11,250 nucleotides of DNA from Lachnospiraceae bacterium (GCA_015057205.1 SVEW01000072.1:1-11250), one strand, 5' to 3'; positions 1 to 6,932 are shown, counted from the stretch's first letter. Notes: generated from the letters alone by a model not told the origin. Translations and numbers: made by a program.

Positions 1-758
1 CTTAAAATCATGATTACGAAAGATAAACCAAAAAGAATAAGTGTAACTTTCTGAGAACCTGTTAATTCAACAGCATCACCAGATTTTCCACTTAAATATT
101 CTGCTTCAGAAGCAGCTTTCTCTGCAGCGGAAAGAATGGTTCTTCCTTCATTCTTAACTTTTTTCGCATATCTCATAACAAAGAAGATTGCAATAAGTAA
201 AGAAGAAATCCAAAGAACTGCACCAAGACCAATAACAACAGACTGGTTAACTTTTACACCAACACCTTTTAATGCATCTGCTGCAGCACCAACTGCAAAT
301 GGGTTAACCGTGGAACCTAAACATCCAACGCCCGCACCAAGTAAGATTGTTGCACATCCTACCATTGCATCAAATCCAGCTACCATCATGGTTCCTACAA
401 TTAATACATAGAAAGCCATGGTCTCTTCACACATACCATAGGATGTTCCACCTAAGGAGAAGATTAACATCAACACTGGAATTAACATTAATTCATTTCC
501 ATTCATTTTCTTAACAACTGCTGCAATACCTGCATCCAATGCTCCGGTATCTGCTACAACTCCTAAGAATCCACCGATACAAAGAACGAATACACAAACA
601 TCAATAGCGTTTACAAATCCTTTCGGCGCAGCCATAATAAACTGTGCCATGCTTGCACTCTTTACACTTGGAATCAAGTGCGTAATAACCGCTAAGATAG
701 CAATGATGATAAACAAAATGCTAAAAGCGGAAGGCATTTTAAAACCTTTCTTTTCCAT
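1..758 (-). CDS. YfcC-family membrane transporter, probable arginine/ornithine carrier (C-terminal part missing)
   Basis: The reading frame is open from the ATG at 758 to the left edge, giving 252 residues, about half of a usual YfcC/DcuC-like carrier (roughly 460-500 aa). Very hydrophobic stretches lie near residues 9-30, 51-72, 89-108, 114-160, 173-196 and 237-252. A charged, Ala/Glu-rich cytoplasmic-looking segment spans about 197-236. Gly-rich signatures typical of the family are visible: GGTSYGMCEE around 103-112 and GSTVNPFAVG around 148-157. The start is supported by an AGAGGAGA ribosome binding site 5 bases upstream. It is the last visible gene of the arcA-arcB-arcC cluster, which suggests exchange of arginine for ornithine, or import of arginine, across the cytoplasmic membrane. 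The family also holds dicarboxylate and other carriers, so the substrate is inferred from neighbours only. It is not the APC-family antiporter ArcD. Confidence 0.85.
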   Translation of the reverse strand, partial: MEKKGFKMPSAFSILFIIIAILAVITHLIPSVKSASMAQFIMAAPKGFVNAIDVCVFVLCIGGFLGVVADTGALDAGIAAVVKKMNGNELMLIPVLMLIFSLGGTSYGMCEETMAFYVLIVGTMMVAGFDAMVGCATILLGAGVGCLGSTVNPFAVGAAADALKGVGVKVNQSVVIGLGAVLWISSLLIAIFFVMRYAKKVKNEGRTILSAAEKAASEAEYLSGKSGDAVELTGSQKVTLILFGLSFVIMIL

Positions 759-824
759 TGTTTTCTCCTCTTTTCTTTTATTTTTATAACCTTTTTTTAC
801 ATAAAAATACCTTTCTAATTTTAA

Positions 825-860
825 GTTTCCCGTTTCCACCATCACAGTAGAAACGGGAAC
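825..860 (-). other. Intercistronic hairpin between arcC and the yfcC-like gene
   Basis: The arms TTCCCGTTTC and GAAACGGGAA are perfectly complementary (10 bp), and a one-base bulge allows one more G-C pair. The loop is about 13 bases. No run of T follows on either strand, so it is not a good intrinsic terminator. It lies in the 158-base gap between the arcC stop (917) and the transporter start (758). A likely role is RNA processing or stabilisation of the upstream arcABC message, giving unequal expression of the transporter; this is inference. Confidence 0.6.
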
Positions 861-916
861 TACTTCATTTATTCGTTTTTTAGAAAAGCTATTCTTATCA
901 GGTTATATAGCACCTA

Positions 917-1858
917 TTATTTTGCTACGATCTTAGTTCCAGTCTCGCCGCTCATAGCAAGTCCGGCTTTCTCTAAAGATGTGATGAGTGCTGCTCTTCC
1001 ATCAGAAGACTTAACAAAATTCATGCAAGCCTCTACCTTCGGAAGCATACTTCCTGGAGCAAAATGTCCTTCAGAAATATACTGTTCGCATTCATCTAAC
1101 GTAATCTGAGCAAGTTCTTTCTGATCTGGCTTATTAAAGTTGATGCACACGCGGTCAACAGCAGTCAGAATAACGAGCATATCAGCATTAATATCTTCTG
1201 CTAATCTTGCACACGCCTTATCCTTATCGATAACAGCTGCAGTTCCCTGTAAACCATTTGGTGTCTCAATAACAGGAATACCACCACCACCAACAGTGAT
1301 TACAACAACATCATCGTCGATTAATTTGTTAACAACACCTAATTCAACGATACGTTTTGGCTGTGGAGAAGGTACAACTCTTCTGTATCCTCTACCAGCA
1401 TCCTCTACAAAGGTATAACCTTTTTCAGCTGCAATCTTATCAGCTTCTTCTTTTGTCATGAAGGAACCGATTGGTTTGGTAGGATTCTCAAAAGCCTTAT
1501 CAGCCGGGTCTACTACTACCTGTGTTACAAGGCAAGCTACTTCTTTCTTAATTCCGCGGGAAGCTAATTCCTGCTGAACTGCCTGCTGTAAGTGGTATCC
1601 AATGTAACCCTGGGACATTGCACCACACTCAGGGAATGGCATATATGGTGTTTTTCCACCATGTGTAGCAGAAAACTCCATACCGTTATTGATCATTCCG
1701 ACCTGTGGGCCATTACCATGACCGATAACTACCTTGTGACCCTGGGAAATAAGGTCAACAACTGTCTTGGCAGTATGTTTCACTAATTCTAATTGCTCTT
1801 CTGCATTATTTCCCAAGGCATTTCCGCCTAATGCAAGCACAATTTTCTTGCTTTCCAT
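917..1858 (-). CDS. arcC: Carbamate kinase
   Basis: This 313-residue protein has the expected length for carbamate kinase of the amino acid kinase fold. It transfers phosphate from carbamoyl phosphate to ADP, giving ATP, CO2 and ammonia: the energy-yielding last step of the cytoplasmic arginine deiminase pathway. Visible family motifs are ALGGNAL at residues 9-15, GHGNGPQVG at 46-54, VVPSPQP at 161-167, the Gly-rich loop VGGGGIPV around 189-196, VIDKDKA at 209-215 (nucleotide-site lysines) and LTAVD at 231-235. The start has an AAGGAGA ribosome binding site about 8 bases upstream. It follows arcB by 26 bases, so the two are almost certainly co-transcribed. A 158-base gap with a hairpin separates it from the downstream transporter gene. 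No missing key residues were seen. Confidence 0.97.
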   Translation of the reverse strand: MESKKIVLALGGNALGNNAEEQLELVKHTAKTVVDLISQGHKVVIGHGNGPQVGMINNGMEFSATHGGKTPYMPFPECGAMSQGYIGYHLQQAVQQELASRGIKKEVACLVTQVVVDPADKAFENPTKPIGSFMTKEEADKIAAEKGYTFVEDAGRGYRRVVPSPQPKRIVELGVVNKLIDDDVVVITVGGGGIPVIETPNGLQGTAAVIDKDKACARLAEDINADMLVILTAVDRVCINFNKPDQKELAQITLDECEQYISEGHFAPGSMLPKVEACMNFVKSSDGRAALITSLEKAGLAMSGETGTKIVAK

Positions 1859-1884
1859 GTTCTATATCTCCTTTAAAGCTTATA

Positions 1885-2877
1885 TTAGCAAAGTGTAGCG
1901 TATACTACAGCCTTGATGGTATGCATTCTGTTCTCAGCCTCATCAAATACTACAGACTGTTTGGACTCGAATACTTCATCAGTAACTTCCATTTCGTTAA
2001 CGCCAAATTTCTTAGCGATATCAGCACCAATTGTAGTCTTGGTGTCATGGAAAGATGGCAAGCAATGCATAAAGATTGCTTCAGGTTTAGCATTAGCCAT
2101 AAGCTCTTTGTTAACCTGATATGGTTTTAATAATTTAATTCTTTCTTCCCATACTTCATCCGGCTCTCCCATGGATACCCAGATATCAGTATAGATAACA
2201 TCTGCTCCAGTAGTTCCTTCTTTAACATCTTCTGTTAAACGAACTTCGCAGTTGTTCTCAGCTGCAATCTTCTTGCACTCATCGATTAACCACTGTTCTG
2301 GCCATAAATCCTTAGGTGCACATGCTGTAAAGTTAAGACCCATCTTAGCACAAGCAACCATCAAAGAGTTACCCATGTTGTTTCTAGCATCACCCATGTA
2401 AGTGAAGTTAACACCCTTTAAGTGTCCTAATTTCTCTTCGATTGTTAACAAGTCTGCTAACATCTGAGTTGGGTGGAACTGGTCAGTTAAACCATTCCAT
2501 ACCGGTACTCCAGCGTAGTCAGATAATTCCTGAACTAACTCCTGGCTGAATCCACGGTATTCAATACCATCATACATTCTTCCAAGTACACGAGCGGTAT
2601 CAGCGATGCTCTCTTTTTTACCCATCTGGGAGCTTCCCGGATCAAGGTAAGTAACACCCATACCTAAGTCTAAACCAGCAACTTCGAAGGAACATCTTGT
2701 TCTTGTAGAAGTCTTTTCGAACAATAATACGATGTTCTTTCCTTCAAGGTATCTATGAGGAGTATGAGTTCTCTTTAAATCCTTGAAGTTTTTAGATAAA
2801 TCTAATAAATAACGGATTTCTTCGGATGTGAAATCTAATAATTTTAAATAGCTTCTTCCTCTTAAATTAACGCCCAT
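1885..2877 (-). CDS. arcB: Ornithine carbamoyltransferase (catabolic)
   Basis: This 330-residue protein matches ornithine carbamoyltransferase in length. In this operon it would run catabolically, splitting citrulline with phosphate into ornithine and carbamoyl phosphate for ArcC. The carbamoyl-phosphate site STRTR is at residues 57-61, HPTQ at 135-138, GDARNN at 162-167, the ornithine-side segment DIWVSMGE at 231-238 and HCLP at 271-274, all in the usual order. The start has an AAGGAGA ribosome binding site 7 bases upstream. It lies 48 bases after arcA and 26 bases before arcC. The biosynthetic enzyme ArgF is closely related, so the catabolic assignment rests on the arcA and arcC neighbours. 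The reading frame is intact. Confidence 0.96.
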   Translation of the reverse strand: MGVNLRGRSYLKLLDFTSEEIRYLLDLSKNFKDLKRTHTPHRYLEGKNIVLLFEKTSTRTRCSFEVAGLDLGMGVTYLDPGSSQMGKKESIADTARVLGRMYDGIEYRGFSQELVQELSDYAGVPVWNGLTDQFHPTQMLADLLTIEEKLGHLKGVNFTYMGDARNNMGNSLMVACAKMGLNFTACAPKDLWPEQWLIDECKKIAAENNCEVRLTEDVKEGTTGADVIYTDIWVSMGEPDEVWEERIKLLKPYQVNKELMANAKPEAIFMHCLPSFHDTKTTIGADIAKKFGVNEMEVTDEVFESKQSVVFDEAENRMHTIKAVVYATLC

Positions 2878-2925
2878 TGTTAATTCTCCTTTTCTATTTT
2901 AATTCAGAATGAAATCATTGATTAA

Positions 2926-4158
2926 TTAGTCCTCACGTACAAGAGGCATACTCATACAACGTGGGCCCCCTCTTCCTCTAGAGAGTTCGGCACTTGGGAT
3001 TTCAAGAACCTTGATTCCTTTCTTTCTTAATAAATCATTGGTTACTGTATTTCTCTGGTAAACAACTACAACACCAGGAGCGATACATAAGGTGTTAGAA
3101 CCATCGTTCCACTGCTCACGCTCAGCAGCGATTCTGTCTTCTCCACCGCACTTGATTAATTCAACTTTTTCTACTCCTAAAGCTTTTGCAAGTACGCTTT
3201 CAAGATCAGATTCAACCTTAACAACCTTTAATTCTTCCTTACCCTGGCCTGGAGTAATTTCGTATACAGTCAAAGGTCCAAGGATACCTGGATGGATGGT
3301 GAATTTATCAACATCAATCTGGGTAAATACGGTATCAAGATGCATAAATGCACGAGATTCCGGAATATCGAATGCAAGAATAGTTCTGATAGAAGCATCT
3401 GCATCATTAAAAATCTTTCTTGCTAACATTTCGATTGCATCAGCCTGAGTTCTCTGGGAAATACCAATAGCTAATACCTTATCGTTCAAGTTAAGAACGT
3501 CTCCACCTTCAATATGGAATGGGTTATAGCGATCATAGTAAAGCGGAACTTGTCCTATGTAATCTGGATGATATTTGAAAATATATTCTCCATAAATTGT
3601 TTCTCTGCATCTTGTTACAGAATACATTTTATGAAGAGTTACACCATTACCAACACATGCAAATGGGTCTCTTGTAAAGTACGCATTTGGCATTGGATCG
3701 ATTAACAACTGAGAAGAATCACTCATTAAATCAACTAAAGATTCATCTTTGTTGAATCTAATTTCGTTTAATACGATTCCTTCGAAGGTTTTGTCAACTA
3801 AAGCCTTGTTATCTCCTTTGTATTTTTCGATCATGAAATCATAAATCTTCTTCTGCCACATTTCAGTCTCGATACCAGCTTCCTTAATCCACTGTTTCAA
3901 GAACTGATCACGAATTTCATCGCTAAGGTCAAGTACCTCTGCTGTTAACTGCTCAAGGTATACAACCTCTACTCCGTTATCACGAAGTGTCTGGGCAAAT
4001 GCATCATGCTCCTGCTGAGCTACTTCCAAAAATGGAATATCATCAAACAGTAATCTTTCCAAGGTATCAGGAGTTAAGTTCTCTAACTCTTTACCTGGAC
4101 GATGCAAAAGCACTTTCTTTAATGGCTTAATTTCACTTTTGACATTAATTGCTGCCAT
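2926..4158 (-). CDS. arcA: Arginine deiminase
   Basis: The 410-residue protein hydrolyses arginine to citrulline and ammonia, the first step of the arginine deiminase pathway. All catalytic positions of the guanidine-modifying fold are present: Asp164 in FTRDP, Glu217 in HIEGGD, His273 and Asp275 in FMHLDTVFT, and the nucleophile Cys401 in RGGPRCMSMPL near the C-terminus. The length is normal for the family. The start has AAGGAGG about 10 bases upstream. It heads the arcA-arcB-arcC-transporter cluster and is preceded by about 570 gene-free bases, so operon control probably acts there. In many bacteria such operons respond to arginine (ArgR/AhrC family), oxygen and carbon source (CRP/FNR family). 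Candidate sites upstream are listed separately. Confidence 0.98.
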   Translation of the reverse strand: MAAINVKSEIKPLKKVLLHRPGKELENLTPDTLERLLFDDIPFLEVAQQEHDAFAQTLRDNGVEVVYLEQLTAEVLDLSDEIRDQFLKQWIKEAGIETEMWQKKIYDFMIEKYKGDNKALVDKTFEGIVLNEIRFNKDESLVDLMSDSSQLLIDPMPNAYFTRDPFACVGNGVTLHKMYSVTRCRETIYGEYIFKYHPDYIGQVPLYYDRYNPFHIEGGDVLNLNDKVLAIGISQRTQADAIEMLARKIFNDADASIRTILAFDIPESRAFMHLDTVFTQIDVDKFTIHPGILGPLTVYEITPGQGKEELKVVKVESDLESVLAKALGVEKVELIKCGGEDRIAAEREQWNDGSNTLCIAPGVVVVYQRNTVTNDLLRKKGIKVLEIPSAELSRGRGGPRCMSMPLVRED

Positions 4159-4213
4159 GACTTTGCGTCCTCCTTTTTTCTAATGTTTCATTTTTTATCT
4201 GCATAGTCACAAA

Positions 4214-4239
4214 ACCATCATCCTCAAAAAGGACATGGT
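4214..4239 (-). promoter_or_regulatory. Hairpin with short U-run in the arcA leader, possible attenuator
   Basis: In the minus-strand RNA, ACCAU and UCCU pair with AGGA and AUGGU, with a small internal bulge and a UUUUG loop. The stem is followed by UUUUGUG. It lies about 55 bases upstream of the arcA start. Both stem and U-run are modest, so it may be a weak terminator, a pausing site or nothing. Confidence 0.3.
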
Positions 4240-4456
4240 CATCATGCGTCAGATTTCGGTCACATCCATTATGTTACACACTTTTGCGCTTTCTTGCTTG
4301 AATTTTCAAAAAAACAGATTTGTATAATCCGCGCAATACTTCTTTTTCTTTTTTATGAACTTTTCACAAATATCATTCTGTAAAACTGTATATTTGTACT
4401 TATATACATCATATTTGTTTGTTTTGTTCCGAATATACATACATTATATGCACGAA

Positions 4457-4466
4457 TGAATATTCA
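4457..4466. promoter_or_regulatory. Palindrome TGAATATTCA, possible ArgR/AhrC-type operator
   Basis: This is a perfect 10-bp palindrome made of TGAAT and ATTCA. Arginine boxes in other bacteria use the same half-sites, usually with about four AT bases between them, so this is a partial match. It lies 9 bases upstream of the TATAAT at 4443-4448 (read on the minus strand), a position that would suit a repressor. It overlaps one copy of the 11-bp direct repeat ATTCAGCATAA. Confidence 0.35.
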
Positions 4467-4655
4467 GCATAATCCATATATATTCAATTATAATCTTATA
4501 TTCTACGCAACATATTGTATTTTATTACATCCAAAAACATTTTTGAATTTTTTCACATAATATTTATACATTAAACACATATCAGTTGAACCATACAAGA
4601 ATTATACACCCATTTGTCCTTTATCACAACTTGAACGCCTGTAAATTCAGCATAA
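4462..4655. repeat. Pair of 11-bp direct repeats ATTCAGCATAA (4462-4472 and 4645-4655)
   Basis: The exact 11-mer occurs at 4462-4472 and 4645-4655, 183 bp apart start to start, in the same orientation. The inner copy is fused to the TGAATATTCA palindrome. The outer copy lies just upstream of the candidate promoter at 4601-4629. Two copies of a site flanking a promoter could allow cooperative binding or looping by an arginine regulator. In such AT-rich DNA a chance match cannot be excluded. Confidence 0.4.
4601..4629 (-). promoter_or_regulatory. arcA: Candidate sigma-A promoter for the arc operon
   Basis: On the minus strand, -35 TTGTGA (4629-4624), a 17-base spacer and a perfect -10 TATAAT (4606-4601) are present. 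The predicted transcript start is near 4594. It is the best promoter match in the upstream region, although about 435 bases from the arcA start. Confidence 0.5.
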
Positions 4656-4665
4656 CAATTTATTC

Positions 4666-4688
4666 ACGATTTGTATTTTACGATTTGT
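4666..4688. repeat. Tandem direct repeat ACGATTTGT with a 14-bp period
   Basis: ACGATTTGT occurs at 4666-4674 and 4680-4688. Flanking bases are partly conserved (TTnACGATTTGT). The pair lies just upstream of the candidate arc promoter, on the rpiB side. A phased activator site is possible, but no known factor can be named. Confidence 0.3.
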
Positions 4689-4724
4689 GTATTTCGAATA
4701 TTGTATATTATATAGTATATCAAT

Positions 4725-4763
4725 GAAAAAAGACGGTTTCTAGTATGTATAGAACCCGTCTTT
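4725..4763 (-). terminator. Intrinsic terminator after rpiB
   Basis: On the minus strand AAAGACGG-G-TTCTA pairs with TAGAA-A-CCGTCTTT: 13 base pairs around one mismatch, with a 7-base loop. The stem runs into six T residues (4731-4726). It starts 47 bases after the rpiB stop. It should insulate rpiB and glnA transcription from the arc operon. The plus-strand copy is followed by GTGTATTTTTT, so some bidirectional activity is possible. Confidence 0.85.
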
Positions 4764-4810
4764 GTGTATTTTTTGTATTCTTTTGGTTATTTTATGCCCT
4801 TTCAATAGTA

Positions 4811-5254
4811 TTATGGGCGCATTTCTATATCCATCATCATTTGAACTCTTGTTTCGTGACGGCCTCCCTGGAATTCCGCATCCAACCAGGCCTTGCAAAT
4901 CGCTTTCGCTGTCTCAATACCAACGATTCGTTCTCCAAACGCTATAATATTGGCATTATTATGCTCTTTTGTTAAACGAGCTGTTACCGGTTCTGAGCAT
5001 ACCGCCGCACGAACGCCATGCACTTTATTAGCTGACATAGAAATCCCTACTCCGGTGCCACATATCAGGACACCGCCGTCTACTTCACCATTAGCTACGG
5101 CTCTTCCAACTTTCTCACCAAATTCCGGATAATGCACGCTATCCGTAGAATGACAGCCATAATCAACTACCTCATGTCCGAGACTTTCTAAATACTCTTT
5201 AATCTGCAGTTTCATATTATATGCTGCATGATCATTTCCAATTCCTAATTTCAT
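4811..5254 (-). CDS. rpiB: Ribose-5-phosphate isomerase B (RpiB/LacAB family)
   Basis: The protein interconverts ribose 5-phosphate and ribulose 5-phosphate in the non-oxidative pentose phosphate pathway. From the ATG at 5254 it has 147 residues, typical of RpiB. Family residues are seen: NDHA at 7-10, CGTGVGISMSANK at 65-77 with the candidate catalytic Cys65, EHNNANI around 97-103 with His98, and the phosphate-binding RHETR at 132-136. The frame is open up to 5335, but I chose 5254 because the homologous N-terminus MKLGIGNDHA begins there, an AAAGGA ribosome binding site lies upstream, and the extra 27 codons run through the hairpin after glnA. It follows glnA by 83 bases and ends at a strong terminator. 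LacA/LacB or related sugar-phosphate isomerases are alternatives. RpiB is preferred for lack of lac genes nearby. Confidence 0.9.
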   Translation of the reverse strand: MKLGIGNDHAAYNMKLQIKEYLESLGHEVVDYGCHSTDSVHYPEFGEKVGRAVANGEVDGGVLICGTGVGISMSANKVHGVRAAVCSEPVTARLTKEHNNANIIAFGERIVGIETAKAICKAWLDAEFQGGRHETRVQMMMDIEMRP

Positions 5255-5273
5255 CTTTGCCCTGTCCTTTACA

Positions 5274-5303
5274 TAAAATATGGCGGCCATCACTGACCGC
5301 CAT
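5274..5303 (-). terminator. Hairpin between glnA and rpiB, probable partial terminator
   Basis: In the minus-strand RNA, AUGGCGG(UCA) pairs with (UGG)CCGCCAU, about 10 bp with one G-U pair, closed by a GUGA loop of the stable GNRA type. It is followed by AUAUUUUAUG, a short and interrupted U-run. It starts 34 bases after the glnA stop. Read-through into rpiB is likely because the gap holds no clear promoter. Confidence 0.6.
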
Positions 5304-5337
5304 TTCATTTTATCACGTATCTTGCCGTGAAGCAATC

Positions 5338-6771
5338 CTACAGATCGTAATATTTTACAAACTCTGCCGGATGTGGAGTGTTGTTAATCTCACGTGCCTC
5401 TTTACGTTTCATATCATCCCAGATTTCAAGAAGTTTCTCTGGGAATACACCACCTGCAGTAAGGTAATCATGATCCTCTTTCAAAGCATCCAAAGCTTCT
5501 TCCAAGGTTGTTGGAAGGCTTTCTATCTTACTTTTCTCTTCATCGGATAAATCAAACAGATTAAAGTCGTATGGTCCCCAACCATTCTTTTCCGGATCAA
5601 TCTTATTCTTAATACCATCAATACCTGCCATCAAAATTGCTGCATACATATAGTAAGGATTTGCAGTTGCATCTCCATTACGAAGTTCAAAACGTTTATG
5701 CTCCGGATCCTTTGCATATGCAGGTATACGCACTACACTACTACGGTTTGCTGTTGCATAACCAATTGTTACCGGTGCCTCAAATCCCGGAATCAATCTC
5801 TTATAAGAGTTTGTAGACGGGTTAGAGAATGCACAAATAGAGCGTGCATGCTTTAATAAACCACCAATGAAATACAATGCCGTATCGCTCAATAAGGAAT
5901 ATCCATCTTTATCATAGAACAATGGTTTTCCGTCTTTTTTAAGGAGCATATGAACATGCATTCCACTTCCAGCTTCACCTGCGATTGGTTTTGGAAGTAA
6001 GGTTGCTGTTCTGCCATCTTCAATTGCAGCATTCTTAATGATGTACTTCGTAATCATTGTGTTATCAGCCATAGCAAGCATATCAGCTAATTCTACTTCG
6101 ATTTCCACCTGACCTGGTCCACCAACTTCATGATGCTGATATTTTACGTCAATGCCCCAATCCTGCATTAACATACACATCTTAGAACGCAAATTATACG
6201 TAATATCCTGCGGTAAATCCAAGTGATATCCGCCCTGTTTAGGTGTACGATATGCTAAGTTCTGCTCATCATCAATTCCGCTGTTCCATTCAGCAGATTC
6301 ATCTGTATCAATGCTAAAACCTACACGATTGCTCTTGCACTCAAAACTTGCGTGATCAAAAATATAAAACTCAAATTCCGGCGCAATCAGCATCTCATCA
6401 GCAATTCCTTCATTTTTCATATAATCAATCGCTGCCTTGGCAACGTTTCTTGGATACTGATCAAATGGTCTATTGTTTGGCTGATCAATAATACATACAT
6501 CGCCCATCATCGTTACAGTTGGAATTTCCATAAACGGATCCATATTCGCGGTAGCGATATTTGGAATAAATACCATGTCAGAGCTTTCCACCGGTGCAAA
6601 TCCATAGCTAGATCCATCAAACCCGATTCCATATTTCATGGTATCTTCGTTAAAACGCTCCACCGGAATAGATAAATGTCTCCATCTTCCGTTCAAATCA
6701 ATCATTTTAAAATCAATCATCTTCGCATTGTTCTCTTTACAATACGCCAATACATCCTGTACTGTTTTCAT
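5338..6771 (-). CDS. glnA: Glutamine synthetase, type I
   Basis: This 477-residue enzyme makes glutamine from glutamate, ammonia and ATP, normally as a cytoplasmic dodecamer. Typical GS-I elements appear in order: FDGSS at 51-55, the metal-site glutamates in PEFEF at 131-135, KPIAGEAGSGMHVH at 261-274, NPSTNSYKRLIPGFEAPV at 317-334, RSSVVRIP at 343-350 and the C-terminal PHPAEF. C-terminal architecture resembles the GSI-beta (enterobacterial) class. The position of the adenylylated Tyr397 of E. coli GlnA (NLYDL) reads NLFDL here, with Phe406 encoded by TTT, so this control site is lost. The start has AGGAAGG about 12 bases upstream. A terminator-like hairpin lies just before it, hinting at attenuation. 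rpiB follows. Confidence 0.97.
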   Translation of the reverse strand: MKTVQDVLAYCKENNAKMIDFKMIDLNGRWRHLSIPVERFNEDTMKYGIGFDGSSYGFAPVESSDMVFIPNIATANMDPFMEIPTVTMMGDVCIIDQPNNRPFDQYPRNVAKAAIDYMKNEGIADEMLIAPEFEFYIFDHASFECKSNRVGFSIDTDESAEWNSGIDDEQNLAYRTPKQGGYHLDLPQDITYNLRSKMCMLMQDWGIDVKYQHHEVGGPGQVEIEVELADMLAMADNTMITKYIIKNAAIEDGRTATLLPKPIAGEAGSGMHVHMLLKKDGKPLFYDKDGYSLLSDTALYFIGGLLKHARSICAFSNPSTNSYKRLIPGFEAPVTIGYATANRSSVVRIPAYAKDPEHKRFELRNGDATANPYYMYAAILMAGIDGIKNKIDPEKNGWGPYDFNLFDLSDEEKSKIESLPTTLEEALDALKEDHDYLTAGGVFPEKLLEIWDDMKRKEAREINNTPHPAEFVKYYDL

Positions 6772-6789
6772 GTCCCCAAATTTCCTTCC

Positions 6790-6831
6790 TAAAATAAAAA
6801 TAGTCCAGGTGGTTAACCCACCTAGACTATT
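6790..6831 (-). terminator. glnA: Terminator-like hairpin in the glnA leader
   Basis: On the minus strand AATAGTC-T-AGGTGG and CCACCT-G-GACTATT form 13 base pairs around one mismatch, with a 5-base loop (6799-6831). It is followed by TTTTTATTTTA. The T-run ends where the glnA ribosome binding site (AGGAAGG) begins. It could end the oxidoreductase operon, whose last stop is at 6937-6935. With only about 20 bases left before the glnA start, any glnA transcript must cross it, so a leader attenuator is likely. Confidence 0.75.
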
Positions 6832-6848
6832 GTAACCTATTTAAGACA

Positions 6849-6932
6849 AAATTTTTTGCCAAAAATTTATTGAGTTTTTGTACTAATTCACGTACAATTA
6901 TTTTCAAAGCGTTCCTTTAAAAATTTTTAAAG
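6849..6932. repeat. Cluster of three palindromes upstream of glnA
   Basis: Three inverted repeats lie in the gap between the gamma-subunit stop and the glnA hairpin: AAATTTTT/AAAAATTT with a 4-base centre (6849-6868), TTGTAC/GTACAA with an 8-base centre (6878-6897), and the perfect 18-bp CTTTAAAAATTTTTAAAG (6915-6932). The middle one resembles a dyad operator but does not match the GlnR consensus. The outer two are AT-only or nearly so and could be chance. No convincing -35/-10 pair was found, although the glnA promoter should lie here. Confidence 0.45.

Larger units (their letters stand above)
4159..4724 (-). promoter_or_regulatory. Gene-free AT-rich region upstream of arcA (promoter and leader region)
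   Basis: No convincing gene is present on either strand. Read toward arcA, the region holds one good sigma-A-type promoter (4601-4629) and a second TATAAT at 4443-4448 with a poor -35. A palindrome TGAATATTCA (4457-4466), resembling arginine-box half-sites placed back to back, overlaps the spacer of that second promoter. A CRP/FNR-like element (TGTGA-N6-TCAAA, 4542-4557) and an inverted TTGAA/TTCAA (4298-4309) are also present. If transcription starts near 4594, the leader would be about 435 bases, which is long for a catabolic operon. The factor assignments are by resemblance only. Confidence 0.55.

Noticed and set aside
136..411. Plus-strand 91-codon frame inside the transporter gene
   Set aside because: It lies antisense to a long, clearly coding minus-strand frame, lacks a ribosome binding site and resembles no protein family.
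4207..4245. Possible 12-codon arginine leader peptide (MMTMSFLRMMVL) ahead of arcA
   Set aside because: It holds a single Arg codon, has no ribosome binding site, and merely overlaps the weak hairpin.
5255..5335. N-terminal extension of RpiB to the ATG at 5335
   Set aside because: It reads through the hairpin after glnA and lies before the homologous N-terminus, which has its own ribosome binding site at 5254.
6790..6931. ANTAR-type two-hairpin antiterminator before glnA
   Set aside because: No pair of hexaloop stems with the expected A at position 1 and G at position 4 was found, and the TTGTAC dyad has an 8-base centre.
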